Source: Brucella pseudintermedia
GTDB lineage: Bacteria; Pseudomonadota; Alphaproteobacteria; Rhizobiales; Rhizobiaceae
Length of the DNA: 64,000 nt
Assembly (NCBI RefSeq): GCF_008932435.1
Contig: NZ_WBWE01000011.1
Coordinates: 124,001-188,000 of the forward strand
Direction: 5' to 3'
Shown: one piece after another, positions 47,785-57,961 of the stretch
How the letters are laid out: every line of letters begins with the position of its first letter
Position numbering within the stretch: position 1 is the stretch's first letter
The notes under the pieces: model-generated
What the model was told of the DNA's origin: nothing
The model's input: the letters and a program-made list of their open reading frames with translations, nothing else
The model's database searches: none
Position numbers and translations under genes: made by a program

Positions 47785-48041
47785 TCGGCAGGCCTCCTCC
47801 AACGACACCCAACTTGCGGGCGGCATCAATTTATAGGGTTACGGAGTAGACGCAGTCCTCCGTTTCGTCATTCTCAAGCCGAAGAATACCGCCGACGCCT
47901 CATAACCTACAAAGCCATTCAGTGAAATAACCAATGGTTATTACACTCCGAGGCGGTTGCTTTCCAAGGGGGCCGCGCGCACCGTCCAGTGGCTACACAG
48001 GGAATTGAATGCGAAGCAAAAATCGGTCGGGATGCGCTCAG

Positions 48042-49919
48042 CTATCGTCCAGCAGGTGAAGCAAAGATCGAACGCGGAATTGCGATGCGTGTCGTCAGCC
48101 CCTTCGCCGACAGGTCACGGGTTATTCGTCCGCGGAGTTGATCCTCAACCATGGTTTTGATGAGTCGCGAACCAAACCCCTCTCCGGCTTCGCCATTCAC
48201 GCAGCCGCTGAACTTCTCGTTCCATTCGATAATCTGGTGATCGCCGTCCGTGCTCACCGTGACATGAAGGGCTCCCGCAGCCCGAGACAACGCCCCGTAT
48301 TTCGCGGCATTGGTGATCAGTTCGTGGAATACCAAGGCAACCGATGTCGCCACTCCCGGGTCAATTGTAACGTCCAGACCATCAATAGTGATTCGATTGT
48401 TGCTTCCGCCCATGTAGGGAGCGAGCAATTGTTCCAGCAAACCTCGCAGTGAAGCGGAGTTCTGCTTCATCCCGGCGCGAATAAGCCCATGGGCCCGGTG
48501 CAAGGCATCCAGACGGGCTCGTAAGGTTTCTGCAAGCGGCCGGTGTTCCGGCTGCTCTCGGACAGACACGGCGATCAACCCATTAACCAACGCAAACAGA
48601 TTCTTGATCCGGTGGTCGAGTTCCTGAGATACCATCTCGCGTTGTTCTTCCAGCAGCTTAGGCGCATCGATATCCGATGACGTCCCGTACCAGCGGATGA
48701 TCTCGCCGTCTGCATTTCGGAGCGGAAGGGCAACGACCCAGAGCCAACGATAGCTGCCGTCATGATAACGAAAGCGGTAGTCGATGTCGTAGGTCTTGCC
48801 AGTCTTCAGACACTCTTGCCAGGTTTCGGCAACCCGATCCCGGTCGTCAGGATGGATGAGTTTCTGCCAGGTTGTCGGCTGGATATTTTCCGGGGCGATG
48901 CCGGTGAATTCCGTCCACCGTCCGTTGAAATAATCGTGCCGTCCGTCCGCATCCGCGCTCCAGATTATCTGGGGTATGGATTCCGCCAGAAGGTCGAACC
49001 GAAGATTGCTCTGTTCGAGAGCGGCCGCCATCTCGCTCTGCTCAGTTGTGTCAATGACAACACCTGCGAACTGGACGATCCGTCCCCTGTCGTCACAGAC
49101 AGGGCGCCCGGAAACAATAAACCAGCGGGTGTCCCCTTTGCTGGTTACTGCGCGATAGTGACAGCGATAATCCGAACCCGACGTGATTGCGGCGCGCAAA
49201 CCCTCAAAGACTCGGTCGCGATCCTGGGGGTGAACAGATGGCGACAGCATATCAATCCTGACGCCACGCCGTGATTCCTCCTGGGAAATACCAAACAGGC
49301 CGGCAAAGGAGCCGCTCGTGGTTACCCTGTTACTGCGAACGTCCAGATCCCAGGTTCCTACGATACCACCGGCATCAAGTGCCAGTTCCATCCGCTGTTG
49401 CGACCACTCCAGCGCCTTGAGCGCCCGCATTCGTTCGGTCGTTTCGCTGGCAACCACCAGAACGCCATAGATGTGGGCATGGGTGTCGGCTATGGGTGTC
49501 AACGCGAGGCTGAACCAGGCCGTTTCCAACTGCCGGTCGCGCAACAACTTGACTGGCTGGTCGCGGAAACGCACGCCTTTGCCGTCTTAACAGGAACTGA
49601 TCGCATCACGGAAAAAGCTGGCCGCTACGGGCAACGCTTTCGTAATCGGTTGCCCGAGTGCAGTTGCATAGCGCTCACCGAGCATCTCCTGCAGGGCATC
49701 ATTCTGAACCACAAGGCCCTCGCGACCAATCAGAACTGCCATGGGTGCAGCAGAAAGCAAAATCAGTCGGACGGCTGATTTGAGTTCTTCTGGCCAGATA
49801 TAGATCGGCCCCGCCGACGATCGAGACCAGTCGAAGGCACGGATGTTCCTCACCATGACGCTCGGGTTCGCGAATTCGTCATGCCCCTCACTGAACCGGG
49901 CGAACAGGTGCTCCGGCAT
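48042..49919 (-). pseudogene. PAS-containing HWE histidine kinase with internal in-frame stop
   Basis: A single reading frame from ATG 49919 to 48042 encodes about 625 residues, broken by one TAA at 49587-49589. The upstream part (110 codons) is the start of a sensor domain. The downstream part has PAS/PAC domains (GIVGTWDLDVRSNRVTTSGS, 'IWSADADGRHDYFNGRWTEF'), the HWE/HisKA_2 phospho-acceptor LDHRIKNLFALVNGLIAV, an ATPase segment VALVFHELITNAAKYGALS and the W-x-E motif in IIEWNEKF. HWE kinases often feed the PhyR-EcfG stress response. A GTG at 49574 could restart translation after the stop. Confidence 0.78.
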
Positions 49920-50151
49920 TGTCCCTCCATCAAACGCTCAGTTCAAACCTACAATGCGTTTCGGCGCTCGTCCATTCGACATAGCTGTGTTTTAACTTAT
50001 CTGTCAGCCTAGACCTTGGAGCAAAGGTGGCAGATGTCCTTATATACTGAATTGTCTATTTAAGATCATCGAGTTGTAGCATTTACAGCAGCATCATAAA
50101 TATCTGCTCTGTAATCTTCCTTCGAACAAGCCCCCTGTGTGCCCCAGCCAC

Positions 50152-50176
50152 GGAACTTAAGCTATCACATTGCGTT
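50152..50176 (+). promoter_or_regulatory. EcfG-type general stress promoter
   Basis: GGAAC (50152-50156) and CGTT (50173-50176) are 16 bp apart, the consensus and spacing for the alphaproteobacterial general stress sigma factor EcfG. It lies 124 bp before the yciF-like gene and directs transcription toward yciF and katE. The remaining part of 49920-50299 shows no gene. Confidence 0.65.
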
Positions 50177-50299
50177 AAAAGACGGGTGAAGATGCCCGCT
50201 TTGAACCGGAACACTGGCTAATTCTCACATTTTTCCGCGAACTTAGCGGCCTTCGGCGCTTCAAATATCGATCCGACAATTCATGAGAGGAGAAGTACC

Positions 50300-50797
50300 A
50301 TGGCAAAGGAAAAGACCCTTGAAGACCTGTTCCACGACACTCTCAAGGACATCTATTACGCTGAGCGCAAGATCCTGAAGGCTTTGCCGAAGATGAAACG
50401 TGCGGCGCAGTCGGAAGACCTGAAGGCTGCTTTCGAGAAGCATCGCGAAGAGACGGAGGGCCATGTCGAACGACTTGTCCAGGTATTCGAGATCATGGGC
50501 AAGGCAGCGAGAGGCAAAACCTGCGACGCGATCGAAGGGATCATCGCCGAAGGCGAGGAGATCATGGAGGAGTTCAAGGATACAGCGGCGCTCGACGCCG
50601 GCCTGATTTCGTCCGCGCAGGCGGTCGAGCACTACGAAATCACCCGATATGGAACTTTGAAGCGGTGGGCAAAAGAACTTGGCCTGAGCGATGCGGCGAA
50701 GCTTCTCGATCAGACGCTTCAGGAAGAGTCGAAAACGGACAGCGATCTGACGAAACTTGCGGATGCTTCGGCCAACCAACGCGCCAAGGCTGCGTGA
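50300..50797 (+). CDS. YciF-type ferritin-like protein (DUF892)
   Basis: The 165-residue four-helix protein begins TLEDLFHDTLKDIYYAERKI. It carries the acidic and His residues of a di-iron ferritin-like site: Glu in YYAERK, ExxEGH in 'HREETEGHVERL', and Glu/His in QAVEHYEITRYGTLKRWAKE. YciF proteins are induced by osmotic and oxidative stress; their chemistry is poorly known. The gene is preceded by GAGAGGAGAAG and an EcfG-type promoter and is followed by a terminator and katE. Confidence 0.9.
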   Translation: MAKEKTLEDLFHDTLKDIYYAERKILKALPKMKRAAQSEDLKAAFEKHREETEGHVERLVQVFEIMGKAARGKTCDAIEGIIAEGEEIMEEFKDTAALDAGLISSAQAVEHYEITRYGTLKRWAKELGLSDAAKLLDQTLQEESKTDSDLTKLADASANQRAKAA

Positions 50798-50804
50798 TCA
50801 TGAA

Positions 50805-50830
50805 GCAAGGGTGCCACTCGGCACCCTTGC
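50805..50830 (+). terminator. terminator after yciF-like gene
   Basis: GCAAGGGTGCC and GGCACCCTTGC form an 11-bp stem with loop ACTC, followed by CAATTTG. It may be leaky, since katE begins 40 bp later with no obvious promoter of its own. Confidence 0.65.
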
Positions 50831-50869
50831 CAATTTGTATAGAGATCACATAACGGACGGGAGCCAGCT

Positions 50870-52984
50870 ATGTCAGCCACCGACAAAGCCGCAAATGTGC
50901 AGAAATCACTCAAGATTCATGACCAAAAGCTCGAAGCCAGCCCAGGCGGAGATCTTTATCAGATTGCCGGCGACAAGTCACCTGCCATGACCACCGCGCA
51001 GGGTGGGCCGGTGTCAGACGACCTCAACACGTTGAAGATCGGCCAGCGTGGTCCTACGCTGATTGAGGATTTTCATTTCCGGGAAAAAATCTTTCACTTC
51101 GACCATGAGCGTATTCCCGAACGCGTGGTTCATGCGCGGGGCTACGGCGCGCATGGCTATTTCGAGACGACAAAGTCACTCAGCGAATATACGCGCGCAG
51201 ACATTTTCCAACGGGCTGGCGAGAAGACGCCAGTCTTCGTCCGTTTCTCCACGGTCGCCGGTTCGAAGGGTTCGTTCGACCTTGCCCGAGATGTGCGCGG
51301 CTTCGCCGTCAAGATGTATACCAATGAAGGTAACTGGGATATTGTCGGCAACAACATTCCCGTGTTCTTCATCCAGGACGCCATCCGGTTTCCCGATATG
51401 GTCCATGCCGTCAAGGAGGAGCCTGACCGGGCTTTTCCGCAGGCCCAGTCAGCCCATGACAATTTCTGGGACTTCATCAGCCTGACGCCGGAATCCATGC
51501 ACATGATCATGTGGGTCATGTCGGATCGCGCCATCCCGCGCTCCTTCCGCTTCATGGAGGGGTTTGGTGTTCATACGTTCCGTTTCCTGAACGACAAGGA
51601 CAAGTCGACTTTCGTCAAATTCATCTGGAAGCCGAAACTTGGCCTCCAATCGGTCGTCTGGAACGAGGCTGTCAAAATCAATGGTGCGGATCCGGATTTC
51701 CATCGCCGCGATCTGTGGACCGCGATCCAGGCCGGCGACTTCCCTGAATGGGAACTGTGCGTGCAGCTCTTCGATCAGGACTTCGCGGATAGTTTCGATT
51801 TCGATGTGCTCGACCCGACGAAGCTGATTCCGGAAGAAGTCATCAAGCCAATACCGGTCGGACGGCTGGTGCTGGATCGGATGCCGGATAATTTCTTTGC
51901 CGAGACTGAACAGGTCGCGTTCATGACGCAGAACGTTCCCCCCGGCATCGATTTCTCCAATGACCCGCTGCTCCAGGGGCGCAATTTCTCCTATCTCGAC
52001 ACGCAGTTGAAAAGATTGGGCAGCCCCAATTTCACACATATCCCGATCAATGCGCCGAAGTGTCCGTTCCACCATCTCCAGCAGGACGGCCATATGGCGA
52101 TGCGCAACCCTGTCGGACGAGCAAATTACCAGCCTAATTCCTGGGGCGAAGGGCCGAGGCCTGATCCCACGCGCGGGTTCCGGTCGTTTGCAGCGCAGGA
52201 AGACGGACAGAAAGTTCGCCTCCGACCGGAGAGCTTCGCCGACCATTACAGCCAGGCGAGGCAGTTCTATCTGAGCCAGACCGCTGTGGAGCAGAACCAT
52301 ATCGCTATGGCGCTGACCTTCGAACTGTCGAAGGTGGAAACGCCTGTGATCCGCGAGCGTATTGTGTCTCATCTGCTCAACATCGATGCCAACCTTGCGG
52401 AAACGGTCGCCGGAAAGCTCGGCATCCGCAAGATGCCGAAGGCTGCGGATGCGATGGTGCCCGTGCGCGACGATCTTGCTCCGTCTCCTGCACTCAGCAT
52501 TATTGAGAACGGACCCGGCACCTTCAAGGGCAGAAAGATCGGCGTGCTTGTTGCCAATGGCACTGATGCGCAGGTGCTCAAGGGTATCCGGCACGCCGCG
52601 GAGAAGGAAGGCGCAATGGTGGAACTGGTTGCGCCGACGGTCGGAGGTTTCGAAGCATCCAGCGGCGACTGGATAGAGGCCGACCATATGATTGACGGCG
52701 GTCCATCCGTATTGTTTGATGCTGTAGCCCTTGTGTTATCTGAAGAAGCGGCCAACCGGCTTATCGGCGAGTCCACGGCAAGAGACTTTGTTGCAGATGC
52801 TTTTGCCCACTGCAAGTTCATTGGCTTTACCGCAGGCGCAATGGCGCTGCTTGCCAAGGCCGGTATCGAGCCCGAAATGGACGAAGGGCTGATCCCCCTC
52901 GACAATGCAAGGGCGGCTACCGATTTCGTCGCGTCCTGCCGCAAGCTCCGGATATGGGCGCGTGAAGATACCGTAAAGCTCTGA
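50870..52984 (+). CDS. large-subunit catalase (KatE/HPII type)
   Basis: The 704-residue protein is a clade 2 catalase. The catalytic His lies in [16 protein letters not shown], the Asn in '[20 protein letters not shown]', and the heme-ligating Tyr region in [21 protein letters not shown]-terminal flavodoxin/DJ-1-like domain (about 550-704, [20 protein letters not shown]) is typical of the large catalases. It degrades hydrogen peroxide in the cytoplasm. It follows the ferritin-like gene, and both probably belong to the general stress regulon. Confidence 0.95.
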   Translation: MSATDKAANVQKSLKIHDQKLEASPGGDLYQIAGDKSPAMTTAQGGPVSDDLNTLKIGQRGPTLIEDFHFREKIFHFDHERIPERVVHARGYGAHGYFETTKSLSEYTRADIFQRAGEKTPVFVRFSTVAGSKGSFDLARDVRGFAVKMYTNEGNWDIVGNNIPVFFIQDAIRFPDMVHAVKEEPDRAFPQAQSAHDNFWDFISLTPESMHMIMWVMSDRAIPRSFRFMEGFGVHTFRFLNDKDKSTFVKFIWKPKLGLQSVVWNEAVKINGADPDFHRRDLWTAIQAGDFPEWELCVQLFDQDFADSFDFDVLDPTKLIPEEVIKPIPVGRLVLDRMPDNFFAETEQVAFMTQNVPPGIDFSNDPLLQGRNFSYLDTQLKRLGSPNFTHIPINAPKCPFHHLQQDGHMAMRNPVGRANYQPNSWGEGPRPDPTRGFRSFAAQEDGQKVRLRPESFADHYSQARQFYLSQTAVEQNHIAMALTFELSKVETPVIRERIVSHLLNIDANLAETVAGKLGIRKMPKAADAMVPVRDDLAPSPALSIIENGPGTFKGRKIGVLVANGTDAQVLKGIRHAAEKEGAMVELVAPTVGGFEASSGDWIEADHMIDGGPSVLFDAVALVLSEEAANRLIGESTARDFVADAFAHCKFIGFTAGAMALLAKAGIEPEMDEGLIPLDNARAATDFVASCRKLRIWAREDTVKL

Positions 52985-53034
52985 GCTCACGGCATACAAC
53001 TGATGTGAAGAGATGTTCGAAGTGCAAACACAAG

Positions 53035-53055
53035 CGGCCCGGCCCAGCCGGGCCG
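53035..53055 (+). terminator. terminator after katE-type gene
   Basis: CGGCCCGGC and GCCGGGCCG flank CCA and are followed by TTT. Confidence 0.7.
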
Positions 53056-53097
53056 TTTACCGCGCATATTGGAATGTGGAGAAATTGGTAATCGCCC

Positions 53098-54711
53098 ATG
53101 AAGAACATTGCTATCGTCGGCACCGGTCCGACCGGGATCTATACTTTCTCCTCGCTGCTTAAATTCGCAGAGCCAATTTCCATCTCGATCTACGAGAAGG
53201 AAGATGAAGCCGGCGTAGGCATGCCTTATAATGACGATGAGAACAGCCGCATGATGCTTGCCAACATCGCCAGCATCGAGATACCGCCGATTACCTCGAC
53301 CTATCTCGACTGGCTGCACGAGCAGGACGAGACGCGTCTCGCTCGATACCGGGTCGACAAGGAAGGTCTTCACGATCGACAATTCCTGCCCCGCATTCTG
53401 CTGGGCGAATATGTCCGGGATCAGTTTCTGGCTCTTGTCGAGGCAGCGAGTCGAAAAGGCTTTGAAGTCGAAGTGCATGAATCCTGCGAGGTCACGGATA
53501 TCGAAGCCGCCGCCAATGGCGTAAAGCTCTGGTCTGATGGCAGCCTCGTTTCGAAACTCTTCGATCTCGTCGTCATCGCCACCGGCCACGTCTGGCCCGA
53601 CGACGACGAAGCAACGCGCAGTTATTTTCCCAGCCCCTGGTCTGGACTGATCGAAGCCAGAATACCAGCGTGTAAAGTGGGCATTATGGGCACATCGCTC
53701 AGCGCCATCGACGCAGCGATGGCGGTCGTTGCCCAACATGGAAGCTTCATCGAGGAAGAAGACGAAAGCCTGCGCTTCGACCTTGACCCGGACAGTAAAG
53801 GTCTGACGATAACGCTTATGTCCCGTTCAGGCATCCTGCCAGAAGCGGATTTTTATTGCCCGATCCCTTACGAGCCCTTGCAGATTGCCACGGAGCAGGC
53901 GATCAACAGGGAGATCGAGAGCGGTGCCAGTGGCTTGCTTGACAGGATATTTGCCTTGGTCGCGCGCGAAATCGAGTACGCCGATCCGGCCTGGAGTGAG
54001 CGTGTTACGCTTTCGAAGCTCGACGCTGATAGCTTCGCTGATGCCTACTTTGCCGACCGCCAAAACCACGATGCGTTCCGCTGGGCAGAATACAATCTCA
54101 AAGAAGTCGAGCGCAACAAGCGGGAGAAGCATACCGTCCTCTGGCGCTATGCAATCCTTCGGCTGCACGAGGTCGTGCAGGAGATCATCCCGCATCTCAA
54201 TGAAGAGGACCGCGAGCGGTTTGATACCGGTCTCTGCAAGGTCTTCGTCGACAACTATGCCGCCATCCCGTCGGAATCGATCCGCAGGCTGCTGGCGCTG
54301 CGCAAGGCCGGCCTGATAGACGTGCTCGAACTTGGGCACGATTACGACATGGAGGTAAGGAAGGATCACACCATCATCGCCATTGGCTCGGAAATACGGA
54401 CATTTGACGTGTTCATCGACGCCCGTGGCCAGAAGCCACTCAAGACGAAGGATTTGCCGTTTCCGTCACTGCGCCGGCAACTCGTTTCGGTCGGAGAGGA
54501 TATTCCGGACGTCTCAGACGACTACACTCTGCTGGCACCGGACATTGCATGTGGCAAGATTGCGTTCGGCGCGCTGCCGTATCTGATGCACGACCAGCCT
54601 TTCGTGCAGGGAATTACGGCAAGTGCCGACATTGGAGCAGCAATGGCTACTGCTGTCAGTGAACTAAAACACCAAACGCGCCGGCGGCTTCCTTTTATTG
54701 ATCTCTCCTGA
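53098..54711 (+). CDS. FAD/NAD(P)-binding protein (YdhS-like)
   Basis: The 537-residue protein starts with the dinucleotide-binding motif IAIVGTGPTGIYTFSSLLKF and 'SISIYEKEDEAGVGMPYNDD', followed by LANIASIEIPPITSTYLDWL, the layout of the FAD-NAD(P)-binding family of HcaD/YdhS-type proteins with unassigned substrates. A second Rossmann-like segment lies at about 200 (KVGIMGTSLSAIDAAMAV). It comes after the katE terminator and may be expressed separately. A role in redox stress is suggested only by neighbours. Confidence 0.8.
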   Translation: MKNIAIVGTGPTGIYTFSSLLKFAEPISISIYEKEDEAGVGMPYNDDENSRMMLANIASIEIPPITSTYLDWLHEQDETRLARYRVDKEGLHDRQFLPRILLGEYVRDQFLALVEAASRKGFEVEVHESCEVTDIEAAANGVKLWSDGSLVSKLFDLVVIATGHVWPDDDEATRSYFPSPWSGLIEARIPACKVGIMGTSLSAIDAAMAVVAQHGSFIEEEDESLRFDLDPDSKGLTITLMSRSGILPEADFYCPIPYEPLQIATEQAINREIESGASGLLDRIFALVAREIEYADPAWSERVTLSKLDADSFADAYFADRQNHDAFRWAEYNLKEVERNKREKHTVLWRYAILRLHEVVQEIIPHLNEEDRERFDTGLCKVFVDNYAAIPSESIRRLLALRKAGLIDVLELGHDYDMEVRKDHTIIAIGSEIRTFDVFIDARGQKPLKTKDLPFPSLRRQLVSVGEDIPDVSDDYTLLAPDIACGKIAFGALPYLMHDQPFVQGITASADIGAAMATAVSELKHQTRRRLPFIDLS

Positions 54712-54733
54712 TCGAAGCTGAAACATTGACGGG

Positions 54734-56167
54734 TCAGACAGATACGCCCATGCGAGCGGCCTGGATTATATCTTCGATCAATTCACGCCTTGCACGTTCT
54801 CTCGCGACACTGTCGTTTAACCGCAAGATATAGGATGGATGCCAGGAGATCAGCACCGGTCCACCGTGTAACCCGATTTCAGCCTGACCGCGTCGCGAAG
54901 TAAGAGGAGCGTTGTTATCCGTCAGAGCGAACGCCGCAGAGGCCCCCAACGCAACCACCATGCGTGGACGGATGAAAGCCAGCTCAAGCCCAAGCCACCA
55001 GCGACAATGCAGAATTTCCTGCCGGTCAGGATTTTGATGCAGGCGGCGCTTGCCACGCGGCGTGAACTTAAAATGCTTGACTGCATTTGTCAGCCAGACA
55101 CGTTCGGTTCCCACTTGCGCCGCAACCATCACCTCGCGCAGGAGACGACCGGCTGGACCGACAAAGGGACGCCCTTCCAGGTCCTCACGATCACCCGGCT
55201 GTTCTCCTACAATCATGAGCTCAGCGTCTTCCGGCCCTTTACCCCAAACAGTCTGGGTTGCGGCCTCGCATAATCCACATCGACGGCAATGTCCGGCAGC
55301 CGCTCGCGCTTCGATCATTGTCTGGGGGAGTTCGGCCGCTTGCGGCATTGCAGCGCGATAACGGGTCGAAATCGCGACTGCGCCAGCCGCTGGTGACGTT
55401 TCTGCAGCCGCGCGCATTCGCTCCACTCGCGACTCGGCATCTCGTAACATATCTGGAAACAGGCGCGTTTCGGGTAGGTTCTTCCAATACTTCTTAGGCA
55501 TTTCCGCGCGCATCGCATTCAACTTTACCCGTGCCGGATTGAAGATGTTCGCGAAATAGGTGCCCCAAAGCGTTTCGGTGACATCTTCCGATAAGTCAGG
55601 GCGTGTGCCGCCTGGGTGGTAACTAAGTCTGCCGGCCTCAAATCGAGCTGTAAGCCTGGGCGTGGCGATCACCCAGTCCATATCCGCGAAACGCTTTACA
55701 AAAAAGGAACTACCCGGTTCGACTATATTATGCTCCGGCTCAAACCAGGCTGCAAAGCGACGACGCAATCCAGTCTCAGGTAATTCGCGAAACCGTACGA
55801 AAGCATGCATCTTGTGGATATCACGACCAACCGATTTTGCCATGAGATGCAGCCGCCGCCCAAGCGGGTCGGCATGGCTTAAAGGTTCTCCCGCGTTTCG
55901 GTCAAGCCGCCATAACGCCTGATAGAGCAGTCCGAACCGTTCCGGATTCGAATGCCAGATGACCGAATGCGCAAGCTTCAAAAACCCCTGCGTAACGCTT
56001 GCCTTATGCTCACCAGGCGCATTGGGCAGCGACGCCCCATCAAACAATCCGTCTGCTCCGATCCAATCGATATCATTTGGCTCGATACCATGTGATATCG
56101 CGATGCGCGCCATCTCACGCCACGCATCGAAGGTGCCGCCGTCGGGTAGTTTAACGGAATAGATCAT
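54734..56167 (-). CDS. UdgX-type uracil-DNA glycosylase fused to a radical-SAM-linked DNA metabolism domain
   Basis: The 477-residue protein is a fusion. The N-terminal about 250 residues are the domain that accompanies the TIGR03916-type radical SAM protein. The C-terminal about 200 residues are a family 4/UdgX uracil-DNA glycosylase: CRRCGLCEAATQTVWG with 4Fe-4S cysteines, 'IVGEQPGDREDLEGRPFVGP', the loop GKRRLHQ, and HPSYILRL. In UdgX the KRRIH loop lets the enzyme bind uracil-DNA covalently through His; here the loop reads KRRLH, which keeps the His. It overlaps the radical SAM gene by four bases. Confidence 0.85.
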   Translation of the reverse strand: MIYSVKLPDGGTFDAWREMARIAISHGIEPNDIDWIGADGLFDGASLPNAPGEHKASVTQGFLKLAHSVIWHSNPERFGLLYQALWRLDRNAGEPLSHADPLGRRLHLMAKSVGRDIHKMHAFVRFRELPETGLRRRFAAWFEPEHNIVEPGSSFFVKRFADMDWVIATPRLTARFEAGRLSYHPGGTRPDLSEDVTETLWGTYFANIFNPARVKLNAMRAEMPKKYWKNLPETRLFPDMLRDAESRVERMRAAAETSPAAGAVAISTRYRAAMPQAAELPQTMIEARAAAGHCRRCGLCEAATQTVWGKGPEDAELMIVGEQPGDREDLEGRPFVGPAGRLLREVMVAAQVGTERVWLTNAVKHFKFTPRGKRRLHQNPDRQEILHCRWWLGLELAFIRPRMVVALGASAAFALTDNNAPLTSRRGQAEIGLHGGPVLISWHPSYILRLNDSVARERARRELIEDIIQAARMGVSV

Positions 56168-57396
56168 AATAGCCGCAGTTGCTCAGCGGGAGGTGCAAAT
56201 CGAGCGCGTAAATCGACGTTGTCGATGAGCCGCCCCGGCGACCAGCCAGGTGTCATGATAAAGGGGCGTGCCTTGTTCATGTTGGCACCTATCCGCACCA
56301 GATCTTCGTATCTTAAACCGCCGTTCTGGCGCGCAACGATTATGCGATCCACCGTGCGGGTACCGAATCCAGGAACACGCAGCAGCAATTCACGGCTTGC
56401 ACGGTTTACATCCAGAGGGAATAGGCCACGGTGCTGTATGGCCCAGGCAAGTTTTGGATCCAGTTCCAAATCAAGATGACCAGCCTTCGTGCCGGTAGCG
56501 ATTTCCTCGGCGGTGAAACCATAAAAACGCAAAAGCCAATCTGCCTGATATAGGCGGTGTTCACGCAGAAGCGGAGGCTGGATCAAGGGCAGAGCTGCGG
56601 AGGCGTCCGGGATCGGGGAGAATGCTGAATAATAAACCCGTCGCAGCTTGTAACCACTGTAAAGCCGTGTCGACATTTTGAGGATGGTCACATCGTCTGC
56701 CCCATCCGCGCCGATGATCATCTGCGTGCTTTGCCCGGCCGGTGCAAACCGGCGCGGCTTACGCCCGGTATGGGTCTTATCTTTTGCCGCCTCGCCTTCC
56801 AGCCGCACTTGTGCCATCGCACCACGGATCGTTTCAGGGCGTTTTTCCGGAGCGAATTTGCGCACACTTGCGTCCTCCGGCAATTCGACATTAATCGATA
56901 GCCGATCAGCCCAAAGCCCGGCCTCCCGGATCAAGTCCGGACTTGCATCGGGAATCGTCTTGAGATGGATATAGCCGCGGAAGCCGTGACCCTCCCGCAA
57001 TGTCCGCGCTATGCGTACCATATCGGACATGGTCTGGTCGGGGGACTTGATGATGCCCGAGGACAAGAACAGGCCCTCGATGTAATTGCGTCGATAAAAT
57101 TCCAGCGTGAGCGAGACAACTTCCTCGACTGAGAACCGCGCCCGTTCCACGTTCGAGCTGACCCGGTTTATGCAATAGGCACAGTCGAAGATGCAGAAGT
57201 TGGTCATAAGAATTTTCAGCAGGCTGATACAGCGCCCATCCGGAGTGTAAGCATGGCAAATCCCTGCCCCTCCCGACGATCCGACACCGCCCTTGCTTGC
57301 ATCGCGCTTCTCGCCACCGCTTGACGCACAAGATGCATCGTATTTTGCCGCATCCGATAGAATGGCAAGTTTATCCTGAAGGCTCTTTTTCACCAT
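56164..57396 (-). CDS. radical SAM DNA modification/repair protein (UDG-linked)
   Basis: The 410-residue protein has the radical SAM cluster motif CxxxCxxC in TNFCIFDCAYCINRVSSNVE, followed by an alpha/beta barrel, and a C-terminal helix-hairpin-helix part (LLLRVPGFGTRTVDRIIVAR) for DNA contact. It belongs to the group always encoded beside the UDG fusion, as here. The chemistry is unproven; DNA base repair or modification is proposed. An SOS box lies 17 bp upstream of the ATG. Confidence 0.87.
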   Translation of the reverse strand: MVKKSLQDKLAILSDAAKYDASCASSGGEKRDASKGGVGSSGGAGICHAYTPDGRCISLLKILMTNFCIFDCAYCINRVSSNVERARFSVEEVVSLTLEFYRRNYIEGLFLSSGIIKSPDQTMSDMVRIARTLREGHGFRGYIHLKTIPDASPDLIREAGLWADRLSINVELPEDASVRKFAPEKRPETIRGAMAQVRLEGEAAKDKTHTGRKPRRFAPAGQSTQMIIGADGADDVTILKMSTRLYSGYKLRRVYYSAFSPIPDASAALPLIQPPLLREHRLYQADWLLRFYGFTAEEIATGTKAGHLDLELDPKLAWAIQHRGLFPLDVNRASRELLLRVPGFGTRTVDRIIVARQNGGLRYEDLVRIGANMNKARPFIMTPGWSPGRLIDNVDLRARFAPPAEQLRLL

Positions 57397-57412
57397 ATGA
57401 GCGAAGATACAT

Positions 57413-57427
57413 GTTCATGTTTTGTTC
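57413..57427 (-). promoter_or_regulatory. LexA (SOS) box of the radical SAM/UdgX operon
   Basis: GTTCATGTTTTGTTC fits the alphaproteobacterial LexA site GTTC-N7-GTTC exactly. It ends 17 bp upstream of the start of the radical SAM gene, where it would block transcription or early elongation. This predicts DNA-damage induction of the repair pair. Confidence 0.7.
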
Positions 57428-57642
57428 GTCAATAAAAGAGATTTTTTGCGGATCGCTCACCACGACGTGACCTGTCGCCTGCAAATCTGTTCCCGAAGCC
57501 ACCGACGCACCGATCTTCGCGATTTCCCAAATGCCAATAGACACCCGATCGAAGTGGGATGGAAGCGTGCCTCTACAGGAGCATTGCCTGCTGAAACGTC
57601 GATTTTTAGCTGAAATACCAATGCCTCGGCCTGCATTGAATT

Positions 57643-57913
57643 TTAGTGAGATTGTTCGTTCCCTTGTACGGCTACAGCACTACCAACATGCAGAACGGTC
57701 GAATGACTATGCGTGTTCTCTGCCTGCGTGTAATGGCGGTTGCCTTCGACATAAGCCTCGCAAGCGGTCCCCTGCAGGACACGCGCGACGTCGGCAAAGA
57801 CCTCTTCGCGTTCCTTGATGCTGAGGTCTTTGATGAGTTTTATCTTCTCTTCTCTTCTCTTCCCTATCCGGTCTCACTCTGAACAGACGTGGGATATTGA
57901 CCGATCTCATCAA
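57643..57913 (-). other. possible frameshifted small gene
   Basis: The lower part of this interval encodes, in one minus-strand frame, KLIKDLSIKEREEVFADVAR then VLQGTACEAYVEGN and a stop at 57643, with protein-like composition but no start codon. The only upstream ATG (57913) opens a different frame, and the two meet at a run of GAAGA units near 57845-57870. A slip in that run would join them. I recognise no family. The rest of 57428-57642 shows nothing further. Confidence 0.25.
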
Positions 57914-57961
57914 GCCTCGGTCACGACAGAGCTAGGATAGAGGAAATTTCTGTTCAAGACC

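Noticed and set aside
51449-52687. 412-codon open frame opposite the catalase gene
   Set aside because: The plus-strand frame is an unmistakable full-length catalase; the antisense frame has no domain.
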